NCBI RefSeq assembly: GCF_000001735.4
Contig: NC_003076.8
Span: forward strand, 620,001 to 684,000
Direction of reading: 5' to 3'
Length of the DNA: 64,000 bases
DNA from: Arabidopsis thaliana
Taxonomy: Eukaryota; Streptophyta; Magnoliopsida; Brassicales; Brassicaceae
Positions 1 to 12,485 of the stretch are shown piece after piece. Both the position numbers and the translations under genes were made by a program. The notes beneath the pieces were generated by a model, which saw only the letters and a list, made by a program, of their open reading frames with translations, did no database searches and had not been told where the DNA came from. Position 1 is the stretch's first letter; each line of letters starts with the position of its first letter.

Positions 1-24
1 AATTCCTAATGACTTAATACAATG

Positions 25-34
25 TATATATAAA
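25..34 (+). promoter_or_regulatory. TATA box of SGR9
   Basis: TATATATAAA lies 76 nt upstream of the SGR9 ATG at 101. Transcription would then start near position 55-65 and give a leader of about 40 nt. That spacing makes the GTG-initiated upstream extension at 53 implausible. Confidence 0.6.
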
Positions 35-100
35 GCAAAGATTCGTCAAAAAGTGAAAGTGTTAACAGAAGTGAGAAACGAAGCACACAAGATCTTTAAT

Positions 101-952
101 ATGGAAGACGAAAACACCACAATCATCATGGCGTCACTCTCTGCTCTTTCTCCTTCACACCTCACGAATCTGACTCACTCCATTCTCTCTATCTCCCACC
201 ACCATCGCCGCCGCCTCGGTGCAGTCCTCTCCTCTCCGACCCTTTTCTCCCTCACTCTCCGCCACCTCCTCTCTCTATCTCTTCCTGACAAAACTCACCT
301 CATCGCCAACCATCTTCTCTCCCTCCTCCATCCTCTTCTCATCCACCGTAAACACCACTCCTCCTACGCCGTCACCATGAAGCTCCGGGACCTAGACGCG
401 GTGGTCCTCCTCCTCTTTCTCTGCGAAACCCACCAGCTTCATCCAGATGTTCTAGAAGCTTCCGCTGATAATTGGCGGGAAATTCTCGGTAATACGTACT
501 CTAATAATATGTTAAGTAATAATTCCGGTCTTTGGACTTGCGATGCCGGAATCTTGATGCCGTACATAGAAACCCTAGTTAGATGCAAAAGATTTGTTGA
601 CATAATGGGAGGCTATAACCATCTTCGTCGAAGAGATCAAAAAGAAGGCTACCAAGTTCCAGCCGCTAGAGCGGCTGTGGTGGCGTTACGGGCGGTTGAG
701 GTTTTCAACGTCGCCGCTTCAAACGCCGGAGAAGTAGAATGCGTGATATGCAAGGAAGAGATGAGCGAAGGAAGAGATGTGTGTGAAATGCCATGTCAGC
801 ATTTCTTTCACTGGAAGTGTATCTTGCCGTGGCTAAGCAAGAAGAACACGTGTCCGTTCTGCAGGTTTCAGCTTCCCACCGACGATGTCTTCTCAGAGAT
901 CCAACGGTTATGGGAGATCCTCGTCAAGAGTAGCGAGTTACACGTGGCGTAA
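101..952 (+). CDS. SGR9: RING-H2 E3 ubiquitin ligase SHOOT GRAVITROPISM 9
   Basis: Intronless, 283 aa. The C-terminal RING-H2 finger lies at about residues 214-254 with the full C3H2C3 set: CVIC, then CQH, FFHWKC and CPFC. The N-terminal two thirds is His/Leu/Ser-rich with no recognised domain. Known of this gene (AT5G02750 by recall): an E3 ligase at amyloplasts of endodermal statocytes that loosens amyloplast-actin attachment so that they can sediment. The frame is open back to position 53, but the first codon there is GTG, so ATG 101 is chosen; it also gives the length I remember. Single-exon structure is usual for such small RING proteins. The window begins only 100 nt upstream, so most of the promoter is missing. 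Confidence 0.95.
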   Translation: MEDENTTIIMASLSALSPSHLTNLTHSILSISHHHRRRLGAVLSSPTLFSLTLRHLLSLSLPDKTHLIANHLLSLLHPLLIHRKHHSSYAVTMKLRDLDAVVLLLFLCETHQLHPDVLEASADNWREILGNTYSNNMLSNNSGLWTCDAGILMPYIETLVRCKRFVDIMGGYNHLRRRDQKEGYQVPAARAAVVALRAVEVFNVAASNAGEVECVICKEEMSEGRDVCEMPCQHFFHWKCILPWLSKKNTCPFCRFQLPTDDVFSEIQRLWEILVKSSELHVA

Positions 953-3900
953 TCTCAGTTTGCGGTGATGGGTACATGTGTAAGAGGAACTAAAGAAGCC
1001 TGTACATCGTAATCTAATATACTATGTAGAATAATATATCAAGTAATTGTCATAGATAGGAATGTTTGGACCGTTTTGATATATCGAAATAGTTTATATT
1101 TTGAGAAAGACACATTTGTGTTAATAGTACGATGAATTTCGTAAATATGTTGTAATAGAAACCAAATTAATAGTGACCAAAAAAAATAAAATTAATTGTT
1201 TCATGTATATGAGCATTGGTTTCAATCATGTATTTGTTCCCATATTCTATAGTCAATCGGTGGGAAAATGAAATCAAAAGATGACATGTCGACAACAAAC
1301 AAAAGATCGCGTTACAATTTTTTTCCCCATATCACCATCCATTGATGATTTCACGTTGCTCTTCAGTCTCGGGACTAATGGGCTTAAATACATTTTTGAG
1401 CTTTCTATATTCGGGCCTTACGTAGCCCAATACAAGTTAGATAATTTAATGGAAGCTTGCTTTACATTCTCAAAGCTGGGCCGATTCTACCAGGACAAAT
1501 AACGGTTCATATAACTAACTATGATATAAATATCATAACGAAAATAATATCTAAATAAAGTTTATTTTGATCAAATCAATCAATTAAATAGTGTTGATCA
1601 AAAAGTCATGTGCATCTATTCTATCGTGAAAACTGGAAAGTCACGAAGAAAAACAAAAGAAGATAAATATTCTAATATTAATAATATTATATAAGATTCG
1701 AAGAGTATTTTTCTCAACAAATAATTGAACAAATCATCAACATATCTATCAAACTACCATCGAAGGTTTTGAGATAAATAGAAATGTCTTGAATCTTGAT
1801 GAGAACCAACTAATAGTTGCACACTTGCACGTAAAAATTGCGCTCGTCAAAATGAAAATACGCGATTAAAACAAGTGATTCCTGGTGAACGCAGATCAAA
1901 CTGTCGAAGTATAGCTACTTCGATAATTTGTATGTTTTGACAGTGGATTCGATGATATATTCTCTTGTTTTGAAAACAAAGTTCCAATATTGTTATTAAC
2001 GTAATAACGGTTGGTCTAATTCGCAAATCCACAAATTTTATGTAGCTTACTGTTAATAATTAATATAATATACATATGTAATATGTGCGTAGTTTTTGGG
2101 GTATGAGCTATAAATAAAATTCTAATGTATTAACTACATGTACATAGAAAATATTTTTTTAAATTGCAGAAAATAATGATGATGGATACTAAGTTGCAAG
2201 CTAAGATGAGAGATCTAATGAAAGGTACAAAATCAAAGTGATAATAGTACGTCCAGATACAATTGCAACTAGCTAGATAACAAAATCAAAATCTAATATT
2301 ATATAAAAATTTTAGTTAATTGCAATGTGATGAGATGATAATTGATAAAGTACTACGACAATACGAAGAACACTAGTTACTAGATAGATAGTGTTGTGAT
2401 AATATGTCAAGGTTTGGATCGACCAGACAATATGGGACCTTCACGATGTCTGTCTCATGTTTCCTGCATGCCATGCATTCTATTTACTCTCGTCTACTCT
2501 ACGTGCCCACGTCTCCACTTTTATTCATTTTCTTATTTGTGATCAATCAAACCTAAAGAAAATGTTAGGCTAAATTGGATCTGTTTTCTTATATATCGGT
2601 ACGCTTAAACACATATAATTAGCGTTTAAAGATTCCTTTTCTTAAAGGTAGGTTCAGTTTACTTGTAACCTAGGTTTCTCGAAAGATGAGATGTACTTAA
2701 ATGCTCGTTTATATTTTACTCCAAATTAAATACTGTAGTTGATAACATCAGTTTTCAAATTAGAGACAGTGTCGATGCGAGTGCATTCAATTTTCTTATT
2801 AATTGATAAAACCATATTATTCGATTTGTTTTATTTCTTTCTGAGGAGGTTTGTCTTATACTTGCATCGATGCATGCGATGTAAACTTTGTAGAAGCAAT
2901 TCCAACCATGGATATCGCAGATACTGAAGTAACTCCATAATCAATCATTTACATATCTATCATATACATTAATATTGAAAGTGTTTTGATATTGGTATTT
3001 CTCTATATGAAAAAACAAGACAACCCGAGACATTTTAACTTCAGATTATAGTGTGATATCGAATACCAAATTGACCTTTCTATCGAAGATAAACCTTAAT
3101 ATAGATAAAGACATATAGTTACTAAAGAAGTAAGTTAATGAATGTTGAATAAAAACACCAATGGTAAGCTAAATATTAAACAATACAAAAGAGAAAACAA
3201 AGCTAATAAGTAAGAAGTAAGAAGCTAAAGAGATAGACTGACATCCATGCTCCCTCAACCAAAAGACAAAACACAGTGCATCAATGGCCCAGCTGTCACC
3301 ACAACTCTTTTTTTTTTTGATATAGGAACTTGTTTTGTTTTCTATTCTATAATATTTATTTATTCTTCTTTCTTGTTATCTTTTTAAATCAAAACGATCG
3401 AGACTGAAGTTGTTCAATTTTTTTCGTAATAAGGATAGGAAATTAATTAAGGATAGAGAGCACATGAAAATACACTGTATGTACTGTAATGGTGCATTCA
3501 AGGACCCTTCAATACGTTCCAAGGCCACATGTGATTCTCACAAAATGGTTCAATATTTATGAAAGTTATTTGTGAATATATGTTAAGATAAAATGTACCT
3601 GGACCATTCTTTCTATTTGTATTAGACTATCTTACACGTGATTTTCTTACTCTTTTGATTTGACTTCAATTAGATCTATATATTGCATCAAACTTTTTAC
3701 CAAATTATGCGTCAAGTCACACCAATTGATGAGGTTGGCCTTATCGAACTAGTGGAACCGTCATATGCGAAACCAAATATAAGAAATGAATGAAAGACCT
3801 TTCAACAAAATTAATAAGCAAGTAGAAGTAAATCCAATATCAATATAACAATTGGTTAAACCTAAATTATATGCATCCAATACGAAAATTCTTTTTTTGG

Positions 3901-5376
3901 TATCTTTTAATCCGTTTATTATATTTGTGGAGCCTAAGTTGCGGATCCACTTGTATTCCTTATTTGAATCATTGTTATCATTTCTCATTGTTTGTGACTC
4001 GTGAGCTAGAAGAAACAAAAACAAAAGGATAACGTAATTTTGATATTTAAAGTAAACCACTATAAATCATTGTGTGTGTGTTTTTTCTTGTTTTAAAAGA
4101 TCGAATTAGGGAGCCTAACATGTTTTTGTCTCAAGAGATTATTATCATTAAAAAAAACAAGTGGAAGTGGAAGTTGTGTAACCCACTTGTTGAATTCTTA
4201 ACTTCGAAGCACAACAAAAAGATAGACGAAAAACGAAAACTCGATCTAACTTCGACATATGCATTAGATAACATATAGAAATTTAAACAATCTCGTTGAT
4301 GAAATTGGTCTATCAACACACGACAGTGGTTCTCTCTACAGTAGCATCAAATCGGTGGATCCTTATGAACAGAAAAAACGAGGAGGGACAGAGGAAGGCC
4401 AATGAGGGGTCATGCAAAATGGAACTTAGCAAAAGTACCAAAAAGATCCATCCTCTTTGAAAATTCATTTCAGCCCCATAATTATCCATGACATGAATTT
4501 CGATCTGAATCTCACAACAAGTAAGAGATCAGCTTTTGATAACATTAAAGAAAAAGGTAAAAAAAAGAAAGACGAGAGACTGAGAAAAGGGCAAAGACCT
4601 GTAGGGGTTAAGACAGCTAAGAGTGTTCCTCAGTCGCCCCACAAATGTCTTCTCTCCTCTCTCTTCAGTCTTTCTCAGCTCTCAAATCTTTAAATGGTTC
4701 CAAGTTCAATGCTCCCAAAACCCACGCCCACACATGCATCCTATGACCTTTCCTTTTCTATCCATTTTCTTCCCACAAATTACCACTTTGCAAACAAAAG
4801 CCAAAAACTCATTTACAAGATGAGTTAATAAAGACACTAACACACAACCAATGTGAAAACAGACGTTTACATGAGATATTGTTACCTCTAAGAAGTCATT
4901 AATCATATAATGAGAACATTCTTGCTTCCTAAGTTTTTACAAGATTATTAACCTCTAAGAAAGGAGAGACACTTTTAACGCAATAATAACTACATGATGT
5001 TATAAATATAGGAGAGAGTAGAAAAGAATATGACAGCCCTACTAAGACAGAGAATCATCATCGAACAGTAAAGAGGAGAATCTCTGAATATCCACTTTAA
5101 ACTACTGCCCTCTTGTCTTAACTCTCAGAACCATTTAATTTTTCAGTTATTTTGACCCATACCCTTTTTGGCCTCTTTCCCTGCTTTCCAACACCTTCAC
5201 ACTTACTCTAGGGCTTCCACGGCTATATATATATGGTCCCTTCCTTAAACTTGTATCTCATAATTCACAACCAGCACTGCTACTACTAGTTTATCATTAT
5301 TCCATCAATTTATTCTATATAGAGTTCTTCTCTGTTTATATTACGATATTGCTCGAAGATTACATACCTGAGAAAG
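953..5376. other. Long gene-poor interval (SGR9 3' side and PP2C upstream region)
   Basis: About 4.4 kb, AT-rich, with no ORF over 100 codons and no recognisable domain. The SGR9 3' UTR probably ends within the first 150 nt. Around 1376-1490 there are several GGGCC or AGCCCA site-II-like motifs, as in housekeeping promoters, but no gene follows them. Auxin-response hexamers (TGTCTC or its complement) occur at 2451, 2763, 4127 and 4966, roughly chance frequency. The right end, from about 5080, is pyrimidine-rich and leads into the PP2C TATA box. I see no transposon ends, tRNA or clear hairpin RNA. Confidence 0.6.
5224..5234 (+). promoter_or_regulatory. TATA box of the PP2C gene
   Basis: An alternating TATATATATAT tract follows a CT-rich stretch, 143 nt before the ATG at 5377. 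This implies a 5' leader of roughly 110 nt. Confidence 0.55.
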
Positions 5377-6817
5377 ATGGTTAAACCCTGTTGGAGAATA
5401 GGTGCCGGTATGGAGAGAAGTAAGATCAATCCCACAAAGGTTGATGGTTTGACATGGTACAAAGATCTTGGTCTTCACACCTTTGGAGAGTTTTCCATGG
5501 CAATGATCCAAGCCAACAGTGTGATGGAGGATCAGTGCCAGATCGAATCAGGGCCGCTTACATTCAACAATCCGACAGTTCAAGGCACATTTGTTGGAGT
5601 TTACGATGGCCATGGAGGTCCAGAGGCTTCCAGATTCATTGCAGACAACATCTTCCCCAAGTTAAAGAGTAAGACACCGACTTTTTTTATTTCCTTTATT
5701 GTTGAATCTGCCAGGCACACTAACACTGGTCTCACATGAACAGAGTTTGCGTCCGAGGGTAGGGAGATTTCAGAGCAGGTGATCAGCAAAGCATTTGCCG
5801 AGACAGACAAAGATTTTCTCAAGACAGTGACGAAGCAATGGCCTACGAACCCACAGATGGCATCAGTGGGGTCATGTTGCTTGGCAGGAGTGATATGCAA
5901 CGGATTGGTGTATATTGCAAACACGGGAGATTCCAGAGCTGTGTTGGGCAGATCTGAGAGAGGTGGAGTGAGAGCTGTTCAGTTATCTGTAGAGCACAAT
6001 GCCAATCTTGAGTCTGCGAGGCAAGAGCTATGGTCATTGCATCCTAATGACCCCACCATTCTTGTGATGAAGCACCGCTTGTGGCGTGTGAAAGGCGTTA
6101 TCCAGGTAAACATTCATACATGATAACGCATCTGATAACCTGCACAGAGTTTTGCTTCATCAGTTTCTATGAAATACAAAAGCTTAAGAAAATCATATAT
6201 TGAAGCCTATCTTGTGTAAGGATGTAAAACTGACTAGCAAATGTGTTATGACCTTTAACCAGGTCACAAGATCCATAGGTGATGCATACCTCAAAAGAGC
6301 AGAGTTCAACAGAGAACCTTTGCTGCCCAAATTCAGACTACCAGAACATTTCACTAAGCCAATCCTTAGTGCGGATCCATCAGTCACCATTACGCGGCTT
6401 AGCCCACAAGATGAGTTTATAATTCTTGCTTCAGATGGGCTTTGGGAGCATCTTAGCAACCAGGAAGCTGTTGATATTGTGCATAATTCCCCTCGACAAG
6501 TAAGTTCAATGCCTAACCCATATACAAATACGTTACATACTAGCACAATGCACACCAAGAACTATTCGTTAATACTAATACCTTCACAATCACAGGGAAT
6601 AGCAAGGAGACTACTTAAAGCTGCATTGAAGGAAGCAGCAAAGAAAAGAGAGATGAGATACTCAGACCTAACAGAGATCCATCCTGGTGTAAGAAGGCAT
6701 TTCCACGACGATATAACCGTTATTGTGGTCTATCTCAACCCCCACCCGGTCAAAACCAATTCTTGGGCTTCACCTCTGTCAATTAGAGGGGGATACCCGA
6801 TGCATTCAACATCATGA
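5377..6817 (+). CDS. PP2C.D1: Protein phosphatase 2C, clade D (PP2C.D1 / APD7 / SSPP)
   Basis: Four exons, 5377-5668, 5744-6105, 6263-6499 and 6596-6817, encode 370 aa; all introns are GT-AG and the phases close. PP2C motifs in order: MED at about 50, DGHGG at 77-81, GDSRAV, SDGLW and DDITVI near 335. The acidic residues in these motifs hold the Mg/Mn ions that drive Ser/Thr dephosphorylation. Known of clade D (AT5G02760 by recall): these enzymes remove the activating phosphate from the C-terminal Thr of plasma-membrane proton pumps, are inhibited by auxin-induced SAUR proteins, and this member is linked to leaf senescence. All catalytic motifs are intact. The long upstream interval may hold its regulatory region. 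Confidence 0.95.
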
Positions 6818-8100
6818 ACAGATCTTACGGCAAAAACACTTCCTGTGTCAAGGGCAATAAATTGGAGCCAGGGTCAAGAAAAGAACTAGTAGTATAGCTA
6901 GAAACAATATTAAGTTATGAGATCTTTGATATGTTCTCCACAAGAAAACATGAATTCTCATGTACCCCTGTATGCAAAATTATACACGAGGGTACTTGCA
7001 TGCAATATCATCAATGTCAACGCTGGTAAAATTCGAAAGCGTTGCAACATATTGGAGTTTAGGCACAAAACAGTAGATAGCCAAGAAATGTGTTGAAACT
7101 TAACATTACATTCCCTTTATAAAAGTTTTCTGGCGCTTCATTCAAAATTAACAGAAAGCAAGTATCAACAAAAGTTTATCTAAAATCTATTACAGAAACA
7201 AAGAAACTGTGTAGCATCAGAAGCCAGCAAAAACGCAGTCCCACGAACAGAGAATTTAGAATCTGAGGCTCTCTTTCCTTCAACTGCCATAGAGACCAGA
7301 GATATGGAAACCAACAAGTACATCTATAGTTCTAATGATGTCTTACATGACAAAGAAATTCTGAAGTAGCGGCTTGAGAGGTCATATGAAATTAAGTAAC
7401 CTAAGAACGACACATGTTTATGGGATCCATTTTGCATGCAATATTCGCAATCAAGCACAGAACACCAGTAGACCAGCTAAATTTCGTAACCAAGACTAAG
7501 AAAAACTAGCAAAATAGGCACAACTCAAAAGTAATCAACACTTCTAATTTCTAACTAGTTCAAAACAGTAAAAAAATGTCTCCCTTACTTAAATATTTGC
7601 TGCATGCAGTACAAATTTTCAATTGCTGGTGCTTGTGCTTGATACGAACATGCAATACTAAAAGGACCATCCACATTCCAATATATTAAAACGAAATAAA
7701 GTTATTAATCAAACTATACTTACCACTCCAAGAACCTGCAACATGGAAAACATCAATACCAGCCACTTCAGAATTCCTAGGTCCTAAACACATTGATAAT
7801 TGTCATTTCAGACAATCAGAACTATAGGTTACTTATTGGTTTCTCAAGATCTCATCTGGTGATTGCTCCACGACCGAACTTAGTAAAGATACTACACACA
7901 TGGACTTCTAATTCAGAAATAAAGAGAGAATGAAGCAGCCAGAGAGGGACTCATAAAACGCTAGCACACTACCTGCCCATATAACAGATTATGGAGTCAA
8001 ATACGAGAAAAAATCGTATCAACAAGAGTTTGCAATGCAATAAGAATTATCTGGAAAAACTCACCTAACTACAAAGACGGAAAAACTTTATTGAGGAACC
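6818..8100. other. Convergent 3' interval between PP2C and MOS11
   Basis: About 1.28 kb holding the PP2C 3' UTR and the sequence downstream of the minus-strand MOS11 stop. On the minus strand, splice-like signals at about 7721-7745 (GTAAGT donor after a short segment preceded by TTGCAG) and near 8065 (GTGAG) suggest that the MOS11 transcript may have spliced 3' UTR exons. I see no additional coding gene. Confidence 0.4.
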
Positions 8101-9168
8101 TTAGGCAGCGCTTCCTGATACAGCTGCCTCCTGATGAAACAAAGAGTTCAACAAGAGATATCATTAGCTTTTCTATCAATTCTCTCATTCTATCAGATGG
8201 ACGACACAACAGAAGTTAAAAGACTGTTTACCTTGCCAATAATTTGCTTCTCAGGTAAATCTGAAGATGCATCTGCTGAAGCCTCTTTTGAAAACCTAAT
8301 GATGGGAAATTCACAAACCACAAAAATCAATAATTAGAAAGCATGGCACAGTACTTCAGTTCTCAGGGACTAGAAGAATTTGAGGTTGCATAGAAAAAGT
8401 ACCTCAATGCTCTAGCTTTGCGCTTATTTTCTTCAGCAGAATCAACTTTAGTCTCTTTTCCAAAACGAGCGAGCCTAGCTTTCTTCTTTGCCTCTTCCTC
8501 AGTCTTATCAGTAGTAGAGGTCGCAGAAGGAACCCCAAATCTGTTCAAAATACAAAGCGAGTATGAAACTCCTTTTTCTCTAAACCCAACCAATAAACAA
8601 CTATCAAGTACAAAGAAAGTATTGTGACATACCTATCAGCTCTTGCTTTTCGCTTCAATTCCTCTGCTTTCTTCGTTCCCTCTGAGCCATTCACCACTGC
8701 TGCAGCTACAGTACCAAACCTGCACCGAAGGTGAAATTCCTTACAACATAGGTTTGACAATAAGTATAAAAAATTCCGTAACCCTAATTTTCGAAACCCC
8801 TAAATTCGACGGAATCTAACGAATAAATATTAAAGTCTTTACCTCTCAGCACGAGAATTGCGCTTCTCCTCTTCGGTCAATTTCACCGAAACACCAAACC
8901 TCTCAGCACGTCGAATCTTCTTCTGGATATCATCGACCGGAGAGATATCCCCAGAATCAACACCAGCCGTCGATCCAATACCATTAGAGTCGGTTTCTTC
9001 CTTCTTTTCACCAGAATCTGAAAATCCCTTGACTTCTCCGTCGAGAATGTCGTCAGTACGATCTAACTCCGTAGTGTTGAGGTCTACAATTTTCTTAGGG
9101 TTTTCACCAGTAGATAGCCCTCCGCCATTCACCACCGTAGCCGTGACCTTCTCTCCGTTGGTCGCCAT
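8101..9168 (-). CDS. MOS11: MOS11, CIP29/Tho1-type nuclear mRNA export factor
   Basis: Five minus-strand exons, 9168-8843, 8719-8633, 8540-8403, 8295-8232 and 8130-8101, encode 214 aa. The N-terminal third is Thr/Asp/Gly-rich and looks disordered. From about residue 83 a basic motif of type (K/R)xxRAxRFG recurs, separated by acidic Glu/Asp/Lys stretches; this is the Tho1/MOS11 C-terminal region. Introns 1 to 3 all split the Arg codon before the Phe, so exons correspond to repeats. Known of the family: the human counterpart CIP29/SARNP works with the helicase UAP56 in the TREX mRNA-export complex; the Arabidopsis gene was found as a modifier of snc1 immunity and promotes bulk mRNA export in the nucleus. 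The start is the first ATG, shortly downstream of a T/C-rich leader. Confidence 0.95.
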
Positions 9169-10956
9169 GGAATCGTAGCTCCGTTCGAAATTCGCACTTG
9201 TGGAGATTCGTAAGATATCTCTTTCGCGATTTTAGCAGAAGACTATTGTAGGGTTAGAGTCGAACCGTCGAGTCTCGGGGACTTTTAAAGCCCTTCGACA
9301 CGAAGGGTAATATAGTCAGATTAAAACTTGATTCTTATGGGCCGGATCGGATCTAAATTATAGTCCGATACATTAAGCATCCGAAATAAGGGGCAATATT
9401 GTCTATTTAAACTTGCTTACAATCCGGGTCTGATCTAAATAGCCCGGCCCAAATAAAAAATAAAACGACATCGTTTCATAATTTCATTTTTTTATGATTT
9501 AATCTTCTCCACCACGTGACCACGTCCACGAATTATCGGCCGGCGAAGTAGGAATGTAGGATTGGAACTTTGTTAACATTCCCGTCTTGTTTCATCCGTT
9601 CTTGAATATGTATGATGTATGCATGTCTCGTTTCAACACTTGTTCCTCCTTTTAAGCATCGTTGCACTTTCTCTTAGCGCCGGATTACTGAGAACGAAGT
9701 TTAGTGTAATAATCAACCAAAGCAATCAGTGGGTATTACTCAAAGCATTTAGTAGATGTGTTTTAAGTGTGGATGAGATAATGTTTTGCAGACCTCTTTA
9801 GTTTTTGTTTGGTCGTTAAATGCTGCAAAAGAACTTAAAGATCTCCCAAACTTTCTTAATATATTTTTATGTCAGTATGTGTTATGTGTTTTGCATCTTT
9901 GTTTGACCGTTTGGTATATTCTGTGACTATGTGAAAATCTACAAAAGTCTTCTTACGATCGGAAAATATGAATACAAACTATAAAAGCATTTAGAAGAAA
10001 AAAGGTTTTTTAAAAAAAAAAGAAGAAAAAAAAAAGAAAAAAGGTTTCTTTGGTTCATTAATTTCACCTCATATTTCAAAATGAAATCTGTATAGACAAT
10101 GACATGTAAAATTTTTTAAATTTAGATACGTTCAAAGAAAACATAAAATTTTGATTGTATCTTCTGATACAAATATTAGTAACCACTAACCAGAAGCTTA
10201 AGGTCTACCAGAAAAAGAAAGAAAAGAAAGGCATGAAAGAATTATAATATTTTCATATACAAAAAGAATAATTATTTATACGATACGAATTGAGCATAGA
10301 TGATTCGGTGAGGTAGCATCCAATGGCGTGGTTCACAGACTGAGCTTTTTGACCAGCATTTTGTTTTTGTCCACTTGTCATAATGAAATTTCGACGAAAA
10401 CAAAAATAGTTTTTTTCGTTGTGTGTGTGTCATTCCAATCGTATTATTATAACATTACAAGCATTACAAAAAGATATCACAGTAATTAACAAAAATAGTT
10501 CTTTCAATTGAAATATTTAGTCATCTACCATTTTTTCTTCTTTTAAACTCTTTTTATTTGATATAAAGAAAAATCATCACAAAGCAACCAAAAAAAATTA
10601 ATATGATTATTAGTATTCACGTATTCAACTGATTAGACTTCACGTATGTGATTATTAGTATTCTCGCAAACAAAACTAGTAGAAGCTTTTGATCAATATC
10701 TTTGACCTTCACAACAAAAATTAGAAAGTTCAACGACAGAGATTAATCAAACGCTGACGTACGTTTACCTTTTTCTATTGGTAGTCACCATTGGGTAAGC
10801 ATGAACCAAGCCTCTTCCTAATTCCTAATTCCAATTTCCATTGAGTATATATATAATATATATACGTAGTCTTATGTGTTTGATCCATAGTTCCTTTAAA
10901 ACATCATATCTGCAATAATAATCCCCTGAAGAAACAACTCTTATCAAATCCTCTCC
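9169..10956. other. Divergent upstream interval between MOS11 and GSTL1
   Basis: The first 130 nt is the MOS11 leader. Between 9330 and 9460 there are several GGCC/GCCC site-II-like motifs typical of broadly expressed genes, and a G-box (CACGTG, 9513-9518) with a second ACGT core just after it. The middle is AT-rich with a purine low-complexity tract near 10000-10050. The last 260 nt carry the GSTL1 promoter. I see no coding gene; the 60-codon frame at 9619 has no support. Confidence 0.5.
10702..10860 (+). promoter_or_regulatory. GSTL1 promoter elements (W-box, TGACG, TATA)
   Basis: TTGACC (W-box type) at 10702, a TGACGTACG element at 10755 and a TATATATATAATATATATA tract from about 10846 lie upstream of ATG 10957. 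TGACG is the half-site of as-1 elements, bound by TGA bZIP factors in many inducible GST promoters. Only one half-site is visible, so stress inducibility is an inference. Confidence 0.4.
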
Positions 10957-12485
10957 ATGGCTCTATCTCCTCCGTAAGATCCTTTTTGTTTACTTTATGA
11001 GGTTTCTTGATTAGTATAAAGTCGTTTTTTCTTGTTAAATCTATATTCATCTCCTTGATTTTTTTTCCTTTATCAAGAAAAATTTTCGTAGAAGATCGTC
11101 AGGTTCCGCTCGATGCTACCTCTGATCCACCTGCTCTGTTCGACGGAACCACAAGGTTGTACATAAGCTACACTTGCCCATTTGCACAACGTGTTTGGAT
11201 TACAAGAAACCTCAAGGTACTTGTTTTTTATATATTTATGGTATATATGTATGTAAATTGAGATCGAGATGAAAAATTTATAAGCAAGATTTGTTGATTT
11301 GTTTGACATTGGGGAGTTTTAGGGTCTGCAAGATGAGATCAAATTGGTTCCTATAGATCTTCCTAATAGGCCAGCTTGGTTAAAGGAGAAAGTTAATCCT
11401 GCAAACAAGGTGCCGTTTATTTTTATGATTAATCCTTATAAACTAATTAACGTTCTTTCAAAAGTGACAATAGAAGACTCTAAAAGATTGTGATAATGAT
11501 GTATGTAGGTTCCTGCCCTTGAACACAATGGAAAAATCACTGGGGAGAGTCTTGATCTAATCAAATATGTCGATAGCAATTTTGATGGACCTTCACTTTA
11601 CCCTGAGGTATGACCTTGTTGGCATGTTATAGACTTGTTCTTGTCATGTAAGTAACAATATTTCGATGAGATGTTGTTTTTTTGAAATTTTTGGTCTAGG
11701 ATTCTGCAAAGAGAGAGTTTGGTGAAGAACTGTTGAAATATGTCGATGAAACATTTGTAAAAACTGTGTTTGGCTCTTTCAAAGGTGACCCGGTTAAAGA
11801 AACAGGTAAGGTTGATTTTCTTTTGTGTCTTGTCAATTGTTTTGGGCATCTGAAGGCTGAAACATGTGTGTTTTTGACGCAGCATCAGCCTTCGATCACG
11901 TGGAAAATGCTCTGAAAAAGTTTGATGATGGTCCTTTCTTCCTTGGCGAGCTTAGTTTGGTATATTAGTCTTATCAAAATGTTAAGTGCGAATGAACCTT
12001 TTTTGAATGTGTCACTATGGTTACAAAATTACTCGATTTTGTTTGCTAGGTTGATATTGCATATATCCCATTTATCGAACGCTTTCAAGTCTTCCTCGAC
12101 GAAGTTTTTAAATATGAAATTATAATCGGACGGCCAAATCTAGCTGCTTGGATTGAGGTACACGTGTGATATATGCATGTCAACATGGTAAAACTTTTGT
12201 ATGATTTAGCTGCATACTTGATTGCTTTACCTCAATGTGTGTGGTGCAGCAAATGAACAAGATGGTTGCATATACGCAGACCAAAACCGACTCCGAATAT
12301 GTTGTCAATTACTTCAAGAGATTCATGGTAATTTCGCTTTTTATAAACGTTTAAACTTTTGTTTATTTGGACTCAAATGCCCTTTTTACTTTAATGTTAG
12401 GCTTTGCAATTTTGTCTTAACTCAATTTCCGGTTAACGTTCTAAAACAAAACTAACCGATTCCGGTTTTTCTTTATTTGCAGTAA
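10957..12485 (+). CDS. GSTL1: Lambda-class glutathione transferase 1
   Basis: Nine exons: 10957-10973, 11078-11216, 11323-11409, 11509-11607, 11700-11805, 11883-11959, 12050-12157, 12250-12327 and 12483-12485, for 237 aa. The N-terminal thioredoxin-like domain carries CPFA with Cys39. Lambda GSTs use this Cys, rather than the Ser or Tyr of classical GSTs, for deglutathionylation and reductase chemistry, for example on flavonol conjugates. The cis-Pro region (NKVPALEHNG) and SNAIL-like GESLDLIKY follow, then the helical domain. There is no transit peptide, so it is probably cytosolic. Exon 1 codes only 17 nt, and the stop codon stands alone after the last intron. It is a tandem paralogue of GSTL3, but exon 2 here corresponds to two exons there. 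Confidence 0.95.

Noticed and set aside
53-100. Upstream extension of the SGR9 frame
   Set aside because: Its first codon is GTG, not a plant nuclear start, and a TATA box lies just upstream; ATG 101 is used. The same reasoning removed TTG or GTG extensions at 22601, 28776, 47527 and 60535.
1281-1502. Possible small gene with site-II-like motifs upstream of the PP2C
   Set aside because: The 73-codon frame has no domain or splice structure, and the motifs lie within the frame rather than before it.
953-5376. Auxin-response element cluster upstream of the PP2C gene
   Set aside because: Four TGTCTC-type hexamers in 4.4 kb on both strands is about what chance gives.
9995-10050. Purine-rich tract as a regulatory or structured element
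   Set aside because: Simple low-complexity A/G sequence, common in plant intergenic DNA.
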